This document shows positions 39,649 to 48,826 of a DNA stretch of 64,000 nt, piece after piece. The DNA is from Ruminococcus sp. Lineage in GTDB: Bacteria > Bacillota > Clostridia > Oscillospirales > Ruminococcaceae. A model generated the notes under the pieces. That model had not been told where the DNA came from. It worked only from the letters and a program-made list of their open reading frames with translations, and ran no database searches. Both the position numbers and the translations under genes were made by a program. Each line of letters starts with the position of its first letter. Positions within the stretch are counted from its first letter, which is position 1. The stretch spans positions 1-64,000 of the forward strand of contig JAGBGT010000024.1 in the NCBI GenBank assembly GCA_017935865.1, read 5' to 3'.

Positions 39649-39677
39649 TTTACAAGAGGAAAAAAATGTGATATAAT
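39649..39677 (+). promoter_or_regulatory. promoter of rpsO
   Basis: TTTACA, a 17-bp spacer and TATAAT. The start site is near 39684, leaving a leader of about 104 bases. Confidence 0.82.
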
Positions 39678-39683
39678 ATTATC

Positions 39684-39787
39684 ACCGTGTACTTGGAATC
39701 GGGCTTGACCTCAGAATCGGAATGTCCCTGCGATGTTCCGCCACCCTTTCTAAGTCAGCGGAATATATTTTTATGAGGTGCTTTCAA
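39684..39787 (+). promoter_or_regulatory. candidate S15 autoregulatory leader
   Basis: The leader has a TTCCGC segment (39736-39741) that can pair with an upstream CGGAA (39718-39722) or a downstream GCGGAA (39758-39763). The two stems are mutually exclusive. Such switching near the ribosome site is what S15 leaders do in other bacteria. The assignment to a named Rfam class cannot be made by eye. Confidence 0.45.
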
Positions 39788-40054
39788 ATGTTACTGAAAG
39801 AAGAAAAAACAGCCGTTATCGAGGCTAACAGAACAAGCGCAAACGACACAGGTTCTCCTGAGGTTCAGATCGCTATTCTCACAAGAAGGATCAACGACCT
39901 GAACGCTCACCTGAAGATCCACAAGAACGACCACCACTCCAGAAGAGGTCTTCTCAAGATGGTAGGTCACAGACGTAACCTTCTCGGCTATCTGAAGAAG
40001 AAGGATATCACAAGATACCGTGCTATCGTAGAGAAGCTTGGTCTCCGTAAGTAA
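39788..40054 (+). CDS. rpsO: 30S ribosomal protein S15
   Basis: The 88-residue protein binds 16S rRNA helices. Signatures are [40 protein letters not shown] and [20 protein letters not shown]. The ATG at 39788 follows GAGGTG. An upstream ATG at 39722 lies in the structured leader and is not used. Confidence 0.98.
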   Translation: MLLKEEKTAVIEANRTSANDTGSPEVQIAILTRRINDLNAHLKIHKNDHHSRRGLLKMVGHRRNLLGYLKKKDITRYRAIVEKLGLRK

Positions 40055-40063
40055 TTCGTTTGC

Positions 40064-40093
40064 AAAGGCAGAGGGGTGTGCCCTTCTGCCTTT
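40064..40093 (+). terminator. hairpin after rpsO
   Basis: A stem of about 12 bp (AAAGGCAGAGGG / CCCTTCTGCCTTT) is present. No T-run follows, so it may be a partial terminator or an RNase processing site between rpsO and pnp. No separate pnp promoter is obvious in 40094-40253. Confidence 0.6.
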
Positions 40094-40253
40094 AAAGCAT
40101 TACCGTGCTGAGCGGTCAGACAGCCTGGTACGGTATGCTTGAATTTTATCAATCATCAGCAGTTATGGCTTTTAGCATTAAACTGAGCGTATATGAAATA
40201 TGCGCTGAGTTTATTGCTAAAGCCGCTGCAAAATCCCTTAGGAGGCAAAAATC

Positions 40254-42368
40254 ATGTTTGAAAACTACAGAAAATTTGAAACCACATATGCCGGCAGACC
40301 TGTTGTCGTTGAAACAGGCAAGACCTGCGGTCTTTCCAACGGTTCATGCTGGGTAAGATACGGCGAAACAGTTGTAATGGCGAACGTTACAGCTTCCGCA
40401 AAGCCCAGGGAGGGCGTTGACTTCTTCCCGCTTTCCGTTGATTTCGAGGAGCGTCTTTACTCCGTCGGCAAGATTCCCGGCTCGTTCACCAAGAGAGAGG
40501 GTAAGCCGAGCGAAAAGGCTATCCTTACCTCGCGCTGCGTTGACAGACCTATCCGTCCTCTCTTCCCGAAGGATATGCGCAATGATGTCTCTGTCGTTAT
40601 GACCGTACTCGCTGTTGAGCCTGACAATTCCCCCGAGATCACAGGTATGATCGCAGCTTCTATCGCAATTTCAATTTCTGATATTCCCTGGAACGGCCCT
40701 GTTGCAAGCATCAACGTTGGTCTGGTCGACGGTGAGATAGTCCTCAATCCTACGCTCGAACAGAGAGCAAAGACCGACCTGAATCTTACAGTTGCAGGTT
40801 CTGCCGAGAAGATCGTTATGATCGAGGCAGGCGCTAATGAAGTTCCCGAGGACAAGATGCTGGAATGCATTCTTGCCGGCCACGAAGAGATCAAGAAAAT
40901 GGTTGCTTTCATTGACGGTATCCGCAAGGAGATCGGAAAGCCCAAGTTCAAGTTCGAGTCAATGGAAGTTGACCACGATATGTTCGACGCTGTCGAGGCT
41001 TTCGCCGCTGACCGTGTCAAGGAAGCCCTCGATACAAATGACAAGACTGTCCGCGATGCAAGACTTGCGCCTATCGTTGACGATATCCACGCCAAGTTTG
41101 ACGAGGTTTATCCCGAGCAGATCGCTATGATCGACGAGTGTATCTATAAGCTTCAGAAGAAGATCGTGCGCACATGGCTCTACGAGGGCAAGCGTGTTGA
41201 CGGACGAGGTATTGACGAGATCCGTCCTCTTGCTGCCGAGGCAGGCGTTCTCCCACGTGTACACGGCTCGGGACTCTTTACAAGAGGTCAGACGCAGGTT
41301 CTCACTGTCGCAACTCTCGGCCCGGTCAGCGACGCTCAGCGTATTGACGGTCTTGACGAGGAAGACACCAAGAGATATATGCACCAGTACAACTTCCCCA
41401 GCTACTCAGTTGGCGAGACAAAGCCCAGCAGAGGTCCCGGAAGACGTGAGATCGGTCACGGCGCACTGGCTGAAAGAGCCCTTGCTCCTGTTATTCCGTC
41501 AGTGGAAGAGTTCCCCTACGCTCTCAGACTGGTTTCCGAGGTTCTCTCCTCAAACGGTTCGACATCCCAGGGCTCTATCTGCGGCTCTACGCTTGCTCTC
41601 ATGGATGCCGGTGTTCCGATCAAAGCGCCTGTTGCCGGCATTTCCTGCGGACTTATCACTCTTCCCGACAGCGACGACTTCATGACCATGGTCGATATTC
41701 AGGGTCTTGAGGACTTCTTCGGCGACATGGACTTCAAGGTAGGCGGTACCCACAAGGGTATCACTGCTATCCAGGTCGACATCAAGGTTGACGGTCTTAC
41801 TCCTGCAATTATCAAGGAGGCGTTTGAAAAGACACGTAAGGCTCGTATTTATATCCTCGATGAGATAATGCTCAAGGCTATCCCTGCCCCCAGAGATACC
41901 GTAGGCAAGTATGCTCCCAAGATGCTCCAGACAAAGGTTCCTGTTGAGAAAATTCGCGAGGTTATCGGTTCAGGCGGAAAGGTCATCCAGAAAATTTCTG
42001 CTGACTGCGACGTAAAAATCGACATCAACGACGAAGGAAATGTATTTATCAGCGGCGTAGATGCTGCTAATGCCAGAAAGGCTCTCCAGATTGTTGACAC
42101 TATTGCAAACGGTCCGGAGGTCGGTGCGATCTACCGCGGCAAGGTTGTACGTATCATGGACTTCGGCGCGTTCGTTGAAATCGTTCCCGGTATGGATGGT
42201 CTGGTTCACATCTCTAAGCTGGATAAGTCGAGAGTCGAGAGAGTCGAGGACATCGTTTCTATAGGCGATGAAATCGTCGTTAAGGTAAACGAGATCGACA
42301 GACAGGGCAGGATCAATCTTTCACGGAAGGACGCTCTTGCCGAGATCGAAGCTAAGAAAAAGGGTTGA
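40254..42368 (+). CDS. pnp: polyribonucleotide nucleotidyltransferase (PNPase)
   Basis: The 704-residue exoribonuclease degrades RNA 3' to 5' using phosphate. The first RNase PH domain has FFPLSVDFEERLYSVGKIPG and SRCVDRPIRPLFP. The second has GLFTRGQTQVL, FPSYSVGETKPSRGPGRREI and the catalytic MDAGVPI and GDMDFKVGGT residues. A KH domain (REVIGSGGKVIQKI) and an S1 domain (GAIYRGKVVRIMDFGAFVEI) close it. A strong AGGAGG precedes the start. The rpsO-pnp order is the classic one. Confidence 0.98.
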   Translation: MFENYRKFETTYAGRPVVVETGKTCGLSNGSCWVRYGETVVMANVTASAKPREGVDFFPLSVDFEERLYSVGKIPGSFTKREGKPSEKAILTSRCVDRPIRPLFPKDMRNDVSVVMTVLAVEPDNSPEITGMIAASIAISISDIPWNGPVASINVGLVDGEIVLNPTLEQRAKTDLNLTVAGSAEKIVMIEAGANEVPEDKMLECILAGHEEIKKMVAFIDGIRKEIGKPKFKFESMEVDHDMFDAVEAFAADRVKEALDTNDKTVRDARLAPIVDDIHAKFDEVYPEQIAMIDECIYKLQKKIVRTWLYEGKRVDGRGIDEIRPLAAEAGVLPRVHGSGLFTRGQTQVLTVATLGPVSDAQRIDGLDEEDTKRYMHQYNFPSYSVGETKPSRGPGRREIGHGALAERALAPVIPSVEEFPYALRLVSEVLSSNGSTSQGSICGSTLALMDAGVPIKAPVAGISCGLITLPDSDDFMTMVDIQGLEDFFGDMDFKVGGTHKGITAIQVDIKVDGLTPAIIKEAFEKTRKARIYILDEIMLKAIPAPRDTVGKYAPKMLQTKVPVEKIREVIGSGGKVIQKISADCDVKIDINDEGNVFISGVDAANARKALQIVDTIANGPEVGAIYRGKVVRIMDFGAFVEIVPGMDGLVHISKLDKSRVERVEDIVSIGDEIVVKVNEIDRQGRINLSRKDALAEIEAKKKG

Positions 42369-42386
42369 TCTCTGTTTATAAAAATT

Positions 42387-42426
42387 ACGGTGCGAAAGCT
42401 TTTGAATTGCTTTCGCACCGTTTTTT
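42387..42426 (+). terminator. rho-independent terminator of pnp
   Basis: A 13-bp perfect stem (ACGGTGCGAAAGC and complement) followed by six T. The last T residues are also part of the family A target site. Confidence 0.94.
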
Positions 42427-42427
42427 A

Positions 42428-42588
42428 GAGCCTGTTTAGTATCTTTGTGTGTGCAGATTTTTGACCATAATTTTTATGCTGACAAGGAAAAAGTACGCAG
42501 GAATACTGACGTATTGCAAGGACTTTTGACGAAGTTCAGCATGAAAATTTGCCAAAAAGATGTGCGCAAAAAGATACTAAACAGGCTC
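42428..42588. repeat. repeat family A, full copy (161 bp)
   Basis: The ends are GAGCCTGTTTAGTATCT and AGATACTAAACAGGCTC, flanked by TTA on both sides (42425-42427 and 42589-42591). The interior diverges from the copies at 864 and 47191 but keeps the core AATAC-TGAC-GTATT (42502-42515) followed by GCAAGGA. Confidence 0.88.
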
Positions 42589-42614
42589 TTAGTAGTGACT
42601 AAATCAGAGGGCGA

Positions 42615-43922
42615 TTATAAAATGTCAATATATTCCCCTGCAAGAGCTTTGTTCATGCTTCTTACCGCACAGAATTTTCCGCACATACTGCAAGTGTCGC
42701 TGTGGTCATCTTCCGGCTTGCGGCTGTCGCGTATCGCCTTGGCAGTTTCGGGATCGAGGGCACATTCAAACTGCTTGTCCCAGTCAAGATCCCGGCGTGC
42801 ATCAGCCATTCTGTCGTCTATGTCACGGGCATTCGGGATTCCCTTGGCTATGTCGGCAGCGTGTGCCGCGATTTTGGATGCTATGATGCCCTGCTTAACG
42901 TCATCAACATTTGGAAGAGCAAGGTGCTCAGCCGGTGTAACGTAGCACAGGAATGCAGCGCCGCTCATCGCCGCAACAGCTCCTCCGATAGCAGAAGTGA
43001 TGTGGTCGTAGCCCGGAGCGATATCCGTTACAATAGGCCCGAGAACATAGAACGGCGCGCCCATGCAGATAGTCTGCTGAACTTTCATATTCGCGGCGAC
43101 CTGATCCAGCGGAACGTGTCCCGGACCCTCAACCATAACCTGCACATTATGCGCCCATGCTCTCTTGGTCAGCTCACCCAGACGGACAAGCTCCTCGATC
43201 TGGCAGACATCTGTGGCATCCGCAAGACATCCCGGACGGCAGGCATCTCCCAGCGAGATCGTAACGTCGTGCTCTTCGCATATTTCAAGAATCTCATCGT
43301 AGTACTCGTAGAACGGATTCTCATTTCCCGTCATACTCATCCAGGCAAAAACAAGGCTTCCGCCGCGGCTGACAATGTTCATCTTCCGCTTGTGCTTGCG
43401 GATCTGCTCGATCGTCTTTCTGGTAATTCCGCAGTGCAGAGTGACAAAATCCACGCCGTCCTCAGCGTGCATCCTGATAACGTCGATAAAATCCTTCGCC
43501 GTCAGAGTCGCAAGATCGCGCTGATAGTGGATAACGCTGTCGTAGACCGGAACAGTGCCGATCATGGCAGGACACTCCGCAGTCAGTTTGCGGCGGAAAG
43601 GCTGCGTATCGCCGTGGCTGGAAAGATCCATAATAGCCTCCGCGCCAAGCTCTACTGCTTTCATGACCTTCTGCATCTCGATGTCATAGTCCTTGCAGTC
43701 CCGCGAAACGCCCAGATTTACGTTAATTTTCGTCCTCAGCATACTTCCCACACCCTCAGGGTTCAGGGACTTATGATGCTTGTTGGCACATATCGCGACC
43801 TTGCCCTCCGCTACAAGCTGCATGAGCTTCTCTACAGGCATATGCTCCTTTTCAGCAACTGTTTTTATCTCTGGTGTTACAATGCCCTTTCTTGCGGCAT
43901 CCATTTGTGTTGTGTAATTCAT
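42615..43922 (-). CDS. thiC: phosphomethylpyrimidine synthase ThiC
   Basis: The 435-residue radical SAM enzyme rearranges aminoimidazole ribotide to HMP phosphate, the thiamine pyrimidine. Its C-terminal [11 protein letters not shown] (CxxCx4C) holds the 4Fe-4S cluster. [25 protein letters not shown] and [11 protein letters not shown] are family blocks. I placed the start at [11 protein letters not shown], which has GGAGGAGAAATGTC upstream. It overlaps thiD by 4 bp. Confidence 0.97.
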   Translation of the reverse strand: MNYTTQMDAARKGIVTPEIKTVAEKEHMPVEKLMQLVAEGKVAICANKHHKSLNPEGVGSMLRTKINVNLGVSRDCKDYDIEMQKVMKAVELGAEAIMDLSSHGDTQPFRRKLTAECPAMIGTVPVYDSVIHYQRDLATLTAKDFIDVIRMHAEDGVDFVTLHCGITRKTIEQIRKHKRKMNIVSRGGSLVFAWMSMTGNENPFYEYYDEILEICEEHDVTISLGDACRPGCLADATDVCQIEELVRLGELTKRAWAHNVQVMVEGPGHVPLDQVAANMKVQQTICMGAPFYVLGPIVTDIAPGYDHITSAIGGAVAAMSGAAFLCYVTPAEHLALPNVDDVKQGIIASKIAAHAADIAKGIPNARDIDDRMADARRDLDWDKQFECALDPETAKAIRDSRKPEDDHSDTCSMCGKFCAVRSMNKALAGEYIDIL

Positions 43923-44722
43923 GACATTTCTCCTCCGTTTATTTTCCATGCGTGATCCATAGGTCCAGAGCCTCTGCCCAGGTCGAGCTGAGCGGAGAGG
44001 CATTGAGAGATATAGTTCTTTGCAAGCTTTACAGATTCTTTCAGCGTACATCCCTTTGCAAGGTTTGCGGCAATTGCGCTGGAAAGCGTACACCCTGTTC
44101 CGTGGGTATTGGGATTGTCTATGCGCTTCCCCCTGAACCACGTGCGACCACCGCTTTCATAAAGCAGATCGTCAGCATCGCAAACGGAATGTCCGCCTTT
44201 GATAAGGACTGCGCAGCCGAATTTTTCATGTATTATCCTCGCTGCGGACTCCATATCGTCCTCGTTCTTTATGGTCTCTCCCGATAATATCTGCGCCTCG
44301 GGAATATTGGGCGTGGCGACCGTACATATGGGAAGCAGCAGTTTCCCGAGCTTCTCGACTGCATCATTTTTCATCATCGCCGAGCCGCTGGTGGCGACCA
44401 TGACCGGGTCAACAACTATATTTCCTGCGCCGTACTCCCTGAGCTTTTCCGCTATAACCTCGATCAGCAAACCGGACGATACCATTCCGATCTTGACTGC
44501 ATCCGGAAAAATGTCCTCGAATATCATCTCAAGCTGGTCTGACAAAAATTCCGGCGTAACCTCGGATATGCTGCGCACACCCGTCGTATTCTGCGCCGTG
44601 AGAGCCGTTATCACGCTCATGGCATATACGCCGTTCATTGTCATGGTCTTGAGATCTGCCTGGATTCCGGCACCTCCGCTGCAATCGCTTCCCGCAACGG
44701 TCATTGCTGTTTTTAGTTTCAT
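43919..44722 (-). CDS. thiD: hydroxymethylpyrimidine/phosphomethylpyrimidine kinase
   Basis: The 267-residue ribokinase-family enzyme phosphorylates HMP and HMP-P to HMP-PP. It has [30 protein letters not shown], and the anion hole with catalytic Asp in [18 protein letters not shown]. The ATG at 44722 follows AGGAGGAAACC. Confidence 0.96.
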   Translation of the reverse strand: MKLKTAMTVAGSDCSGGAGIQADLKTMTMNGVYAMSVITALTAQNTTGVRSISEVTPEFLSDQLEMIFEDIFPDAVKIGMVSSGLLIEVIAEKLREYGAGNIVVDPVMVATSGSAMMKNDAVEKLGKLLLPICTVATPNIPEAQILSGETIKNEDDMESAARIIHEKFGCAVLIKGGHSVCDADDLLYESGGRTWFRGKRIDNPNTHGTGCTLSSAIAANLAKGCTLKESVKLAKNYISQCLSAQLDLGRGSGPMDHAWKINGGEMS

Positions 44723-44754
44723 TGGTTTCCTCCTGTTCACAGCAAAGTTTTTTT

Positions 44755-44788
44755 GAGCCTGTTTAGATTTTCGCATATAAACAGGCTT
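44755..44788. repeat. repeat family A, mini-copy (34 bp)
   Basis: Just the two ends remain, GAGCCTGTTTAGAT and TATAAACAGGCTT, making a small hairpin between thiE and thiD. Confidence 0.7.
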
Positions 44789-44836
44789 TAAGCGGTATAA
44801 AGTGGTGTCCCCGATATATCGCCTTTATATTTAAAT

Positions 44837-44861
44837 CAACACCTATAGCTGCGGTGTTGCC
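44837..44861. repeat. repeat family B, mini-copy (25 bp)
   Basis: CAACACC and GGTGTTGCC pair around nine bases. The element ends exactly at the thiE stop codon (TTA at 44862-44864 on the plus strand). Confidence 0.6.
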
Positions 44862-45491
44862 TTAAATATGCAGTTTTTCCTGCATCGCCTGCCTGAGCTC
44901 TCTTGCGGCAAGTCCGCTGTCATCGGCTTTCATTATCGCAGAAACGACACAAATGCCGCTGATCGGCTTTCCCACGAGAATATCTATATTCTCCCTGTTC
45001 AGACCGCCGATCGCGTTTACCGGGATCGGCACGGCGTCACATATCGCCTGCAATGTGTCCACAGATGTGAGCACGGTTTTTACCTTGGTCGTTGTCGGGT
45101 AGATCGCGCCAACGCCGAGATAATCCGCGCCGCTGTTATATGCCTCCAGCGCCTGGGGAACAGTTTTGGCAGTCGCGCCTATTATATAGCTGCTGCCCAT
45201 TATTTTCCGGGCTATGCTTATGGGCATATCAGACTGTCCGAGATGCACGCCCTCCGCGCCAACAGCCATTGCAACGTCAATTCTGTCGTCGATAAGCAGC
45301 GGAACGTTGTATTTTCTCGAAATAGCGTGAACCTTTTCAGCCAGTGCCATGTATTCCCTTGTGGACTTCTCTTTCTCGCGGAGCTGCAAGAAAGTAACTC
45401 CGTTTTGCAGGGCAGCTTCGGTCTTTTCGAGGAAAAGCTTCTCGTCAAGTCCGGTGCTGTCGGTTACAAGGTACAAAGAAGTATCGAGCAT
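44862..45491 (-). CDS. thiE: thiamine-phosphate synthase
   Basis: The 209-residue TIM-barrel enzyme joins HMP-PP and thiazole phosphate to thiamine phosphate. It has TFLQLREKEKSTREYM, LLIDDRIDVAMAVGAEGVHL, GQSDMPI, GVGAIYPTTTK and PVNAIGGLN. It overlaps the thiM stop by one base (45491). Confidence 0.96.
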   Translation of the reverse strand: MLDTSLYLVTDSTGLDEKLFLEKTEAALQNGVTFLQLREKEKSTREYMALAEKVHAISRKYNVPLLIDDRIDVAMAVGAEGVHLGQSDMPISIARKIMGSSYIIGATAKTVPQALEAYNSGADYLGVGAIYPTTTKVKTVLTSVDTLQAICDAVPIPVNAIGGLNRENIDILVGKPISGICVVSAIMKADDSGLAARELRQAMQEKLHI

Positions 45492-46306
45492 TATATCACC
45501 TCCAATCGCATTTTCTCTTTGATCTTATCTGACGAGATAACGGAAAGCTCGTCCAGCAGCTTTGTCTGAAATGTTCCGCAGAGCGCGCCGGGAGCGGCGT
45601 ATTCCGATGCAGTGCCAAGGGCAACGCAGGCTCTCACTGCCGCACAAAAAGCATCTCCGCCGTATGACAGCATGACCGCTGTTATCGCCCCCAGGAGGCA
45701 GCCTGTACCGGTTATCCTGCCGAGCATTGGCGTTCCGTTGGTCACAAATGCGGTTTTAGTCCCATCCGATATGACGTCGGTTTCTCCGCTTGCAAGAACT
45801 GTACAGCTATATTTATCGGCGAGATGCTTTACGCAGCCGCTTATGATGTCCCTTGTCAGCTTGTCGTCGCCGTCTACGCCCTTTGAGCGGTATTCATTGT
45901 TGCAGAGAGAAAAAATTTCCGCATAGTTACCTTTCAGAACCGTCGGCGTTGATTCCGCCAGCAGCTTTAAGGTCAGCCTGCGCCGAAGCTCGGAGCATCC
46001 CACGCCGACCGCATCCAGGACAAATGGTTTGTTCCCGGATATTGCGGCTTTTGCAGAGATCTGTACCGACTTCATCCTTGCGTCGGTGATGTTTCCCAGG
46101 TTCAGCAGCAATGCGGCGGAAATACCGGTTATGTATTCGACTTCCTCCGGATGCTCCGCCATTATCGGCTGGCAGCCGAGAGCGAGTATCCCATTTGCGC
46201 AAAGATTTATGGAAATCGGATTTGTTATGCTGTGTATGAGATTTCCGGAATCGCGTTCAAATTCCAAATAAATTTTTTCTTTTAACTGCCGGTACAAATT
46301 TTTCAC
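45491..46306 (-). CDS. thiM: hydroxyethylthiazole kinase
   Basis: The 271-residue ribokinase-family enzyme phosphorylates the salvaged thiazole alcohol. It has IHSITNPISINLCANGILALG, VLDAVGVGCSELRR, VLKGNYAEI and the catalytic ITGTGCLLGAI. Its presence without thiG, thiH, thiF or thiS nearby means thiazole is taken from outside, at least by this operon. Confidence 0.96.
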   Translation of the reverse strand: MKNLYRQLKEKIYLEFERDSGNLIHSITNPISINLCANGILALGCQPIMAEHPEEVEYITGISAALLLNLGNITDARMKSVQISAKAAISGNKPFVLDAVGVGCSELRRRLTLKLLAESTPTVLKGNYAEIFSLCNNEYRSKGVDGDDKLTRDIISGCVKHLADKYSCTVLASGETDVISDGTKTAFVTNGTPMLGRITGTGCLLGAITAVMLSYGGDAFCAAVRACVALGTASEYAAPGALCGTFQTKLLDELSVISSDKIKEKMRLEVI

Positions 46307-46309
46307 TCC

Positions 46310-47035
46310 TCAGTCCGGAAAATCAGTTTTCCCGAATTTCTTAACTCCCACATATATGAGGGCTATGAGAATAAACGCCAGAAGTATTCCCCTCGAAATA
46401 TAGGTAATAATCACCGATTCAAGCCTGAACATTCCGCAGACGATATTTATGACAACATAGCCGATAACGCCTACTGAAGCAATGGCGATCCCGTTTCCGA
46501 TAAGAGTAGACTTGCCTGCATAGACTTCCGAGCCAAGCTGACTCTGAAAACGCTCCAGTTGTCCGTTCTGCGCAATCTTTCGCAAAAAAGCAAAGGCGAT
46601 GCTTCCGCCTATGAGCGTTCCTGCGATGAAGCTGGGCACATAGAAAAACCACGTCAAACCATCACGTCCCCAGATAAATTTCATTACCGGATAAGAGATC
46701 ACAGCGCCGACTATGCCGGTGCCGAAAATTTCGCCAAGCATCGCCGCAAGGAGTTTTCCCTTTGACAGGCGGTATAGCAGACCGGAAAAAAATGCCCCAA
46801 ATATAGCTCCCGTAAGGGCAAGGGGCGGAATCCCCATGGCAAGCATACGAATTAATCCGATTATAACGGCGCAAATGAGAGCTTCCCAGGGACCAAGCAG
46901 CACGGCGCAGGTCACGTTGATAAAATGCGCCATGGGACACATTCCCTCAACCCGCAGAATCGGCGAAATAACCACGCCAAGGGCGATCATCATCGCCATA
47001 AGGATAAGACGGATAATATTAGATCGTTTTTTCAT
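46310..47035 (-). CDS. thiW: ECF transporter S component ThiW
   Basis: The 241-residue membrane protein of the ThiW family is the substrate-binding part of an energy-coupling-factor transporter, thought to import the thiazole moiety. It has about five to six helices. SPILRVEGMCPMAHFINVTCAVLLGPW and GAIFGAFFSGLLYR are characteristic. The shared ATPase module is not in the window. The start at 47035 follows GAGGAAT. It is the first gene after the TPP riboswitch. Confidence 0.92.
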   Translation of the reverse strand: MKKRSNIIRLILMAMMIALGVVISPILRVEGMCPMAHFINVTCAVLLGPWEALICAVIIGLIRMLAMGIPPLALTGAIFGAFFSGLLYRLSKGKLLAAMLGEIFGTGIVGAVISYPVMKFIWGRDGLTWFFYVPSFIAGTLIGGSIAFAFLRKIAQNGQLERFQSQLGSEVYAGKSTLIGNGIAIASVGVIGYVVINIVCGMFRLESVIITYISRGILLAFILIALIYVGVKKFGKTDFPD

Positions 47036-47055
47036 TTTTTTATTCCTCGTTTCAT

Positions 47056-47087
47056 AAAAACGGAGATACCCGATGAGAGTATCTCCG
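47056..47087 (-). terminator. riboswitch expression-platform terminator
   Basis: On the minus strand, CGGAGATAC pairs with GTATCTCCG (47061-47069 with 47079-47087) and is followed by five U. It lies between the TPP aptamer and thiW, so it is the ligand-controlled terminator. Confidence 0.9.
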
Positions 47088-47096
47088 ACAAAAGTC

Positions 47097-47183
47097 ATAT
47101 GACTTCCTACGGCGGCATTACCCGCATCAGGTAAAGGGTCGAAGGTAGCACCTTCCTCTCAGCTTGTCTGACAAACTCCCCTG
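47097..47183 (-). promoter_or_regulatory. TPP riboswitch (THI element)
   Basis: The minus strand reads GGGGAG, CTGAGAGG, ACCCTTTACCTGATGCGGGT and AATGCCGCCGTAGGAAG in the canonical order. Those are the helices P2/P3 and P4/P5 that bind the pyrimidine and pyrophosphate of TPP. With TPP bound the downstream terminator should form and shut off thiW-M-E-D-C. Confidence 0.95.
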
Positions 47184-47190
47184 TTTTTAA

Positions 47191-47350
47191 GAGCCTGTTT
47201 AGTATCTCGGTGTGTGCAGATTTTCGAGCAGATTTTTCAACCGACAAGGAGAAAAGCCGCAGGAATGCTGACGCATTTCAAGGCTTTTCGACGAAGTTCA
47301 GGTGAAAAATCTGCCGAAAAGATGTGCGCAGCGAGATGCTAAACAGGCTC
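47191..47350. repeat. repeat family A, full copy (160 bp)
   Basis: It is nearly identical to copy 1 (864-2446 without the IS) and flanked by TAA (47188-47190 and 47351-47353). The core hairpin is AATGC-TGAC-GCATT (47264-47277). It separates the rfbA stop from the 5' end of the TPP aptamer by filling the whole gap. Confidence 0.92.
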
Positions 47351-47357
47351 TAATTGA

Positions 47358-48245
47358 TCAATCAATATATTTTCCGTCCAGAACGTCCATGAGGTAGCGG
47401 CCGTACTGATTCTTCATCAGATCTTTAGTATCTGCAAGAAGCTCTTCCCTGGATATCCAACCGTTTGTATAGGCAATTTCCTCCAGGCAAGCAATTTTTC
47501 TATGCTGGTGATCCTCGACCGTCTTGACGAAATTCGTCGCCTCAACAAGGGACTCATGGGTTCCGGTATCAAGCCATGTGAAGCCCTGTCCCAGCAGCTC
47601 TACGTTAAGACTTCCGTCATCAAGATAGATACGGTTGAGGTCAGTGATCTCAAGCTCGCCTCTTGCAGAGGGTTTAAGACTTTTCGCGTACTCGACAACT
47701 CGGTTATCATAGAAATAAAGTCCGGTCACGCAATAATTCGACTTCGGATGCTCCGGCTTTTCCTCAATGGAAACAGCCTTGCCGTTCTTGTCGAATTCAA
47801 CGATGCCAAAGCGCTCCGGGTCATCAACATAGTAACCGAAAACCGTTGCTCCCCTGCCGTTTTCGGCATTTGCAACCGCCGCTTTCAGCCGCTTTTTAAG
47901 TCCGTGGCCTGAAAAAATATTATCTCCCAGAACCATAGCACAAGGCTCATTTCCGATAAAATCAGCGCCGATTATAAACGCCTGTGCAAGTCCGTCGGGA
48001 GACGGCTGCACTGCATACTGCAAATGGATCCCAAACTGACATCCGTCGCCGAGCAGGCTCTCAAACCTGGGCGTATCGTCGGGAGTCGAAATTATCAGTA
48101 TATCGCGGATGCCTGCATTCATTAGGACGGAAAGCGGATAGTATATCATCGGCTTGTCGTAGATAGGAAGAAGCTGCTTTGACGTAACCTTTGTCAGCGG
48201 ATAAAGTCTCGTTCCGCTGCCGCCAGCCAGAATTATTCCTTTCAT
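47358..48245 (-). CDS. rfbA: glucose-1-phosphate thymidylyltransferase
   Basis: The 295-residue enzyme makes dTDP-glucose, the first step of dTDP-L-rhamnose synthesis. It has [18 protein letters not shown] with the nucleotide-binding [23 protein letters not shown], and [12 protein letters not shown]. The start is set at MKGIIL. It is the last gene of the long polysaccharide operon. Confidence 0.97.
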   Translation of the reverse strand: MKGIILAGGSGTRLYPLTKVTSKQLLPIYDKPMIYYPLSVLMNAGIRDILIISTPDDTPRFESLLGDGCQFGIHLQYAVQPSPDGLAQAFIIGADFIGNEPCAMVLGDNIFSGHGLKKRLKAAVANAENGRGATVFGYYVDDPERFGIVEFDKNGKAVSIEEKPEHPKSNYCVTGLYFYDNRVVEYAKSLKPSARGELEITDLNRIYLDDGSLNVELLGQGFTWLDTGTHESLVEATNFVKTVEDHQHRKIACLEEIAYTNGWISREELLADTKDLMKNQYGRYLMDVLDGKYID

Positions 48246-48826
48246 ATCTTGATGCCCCTTTCCGCGCAATACTCCTTAAAGCTCATATTCGCCCTGTCCT
48301 TGTCGGAAAGATTCAGGTCGTTGTCTGTCATACCCTCCGGCATCATCCAGTCAACGGCGATATCCGGGTCGTTCCACATAAGTCCGCCCTCATCATTCGG
48401 ATACCAGAAATCCGTTACCTTGTAGCAGAACTCAGCCGTATCGGACAGAACGATAAAGCCATGTGCAAAATTTTTTGGAATAAGAAACTGTTTTTTATTC
48501 TCCTCAGTCAGAAGGATACCGTATGACTTTCCAAAAGTCGGGCTGCCCTCCCTGACGTCAACAGCAACATCGTAAACCGCGCCCTTGATAACGCGAACAA
48601 GCTTATCCTGGGGATGCTCTTTCTGATAGTGAAGTCCGCGGAGAACGCCCTTTGTGGAGCAGGATTGATTGTCCTGTACGAATACAAGGTCTATTCCTGC
48701 CTCAGCCATGTCCTTTTGGTTATAGGTCTCCATGAAATATCCGCGGTTATCACCGTGAACTGCCGGCTCTATCACGCAAAGTCCTTCGATTCCGCCTACG
48801 TTTTTTTCAACTTTTATCTGTCCCAT
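48242..48826 (-). CDS. rfbC: dTDP-4-dehydrorhamnose 3,5-epimerase
   Basis: The 194-residue cupin-fold enzyme epimerises C3 and C5 of dTDP-4-keto-6-deoxyglucose. It has [28 protein letters not shown] (catalytic His) and the FAHGF motif. It overlaps rfbA by 4 bp and rfbD by 13 bp. Confidence 0.96.
   Translation of the reverse strand: MGQIKVEKNVGGIEGLCVIEPAVHGDNRGYFMETYNQKDMAEAGIDLVFVQDNQSCSTKGVLRGLHYQKEHPQDKLVRVIKGAVYDVAVDVREGSPTFGKSYGILLTEENKKQFLIPKNFAHGFIVLSDTAEFCYKVTDFWYPNDEGGLMWNDPDIAVDWMMPEGMTDNDLNLSDKDRANMSFKEYCAERGIKI

Noticed and set aside
42702..43955. A 417-codon plus-strand frame opposite thiC
   Set aside because: It is a shadow of the conserved ThiC reading frame, with no plausible product.
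44789..44836. A further repeat copy in the thiE-thiD gap between the two mini-copies
   Set aside because: The bases show no match to either family's ends or core.
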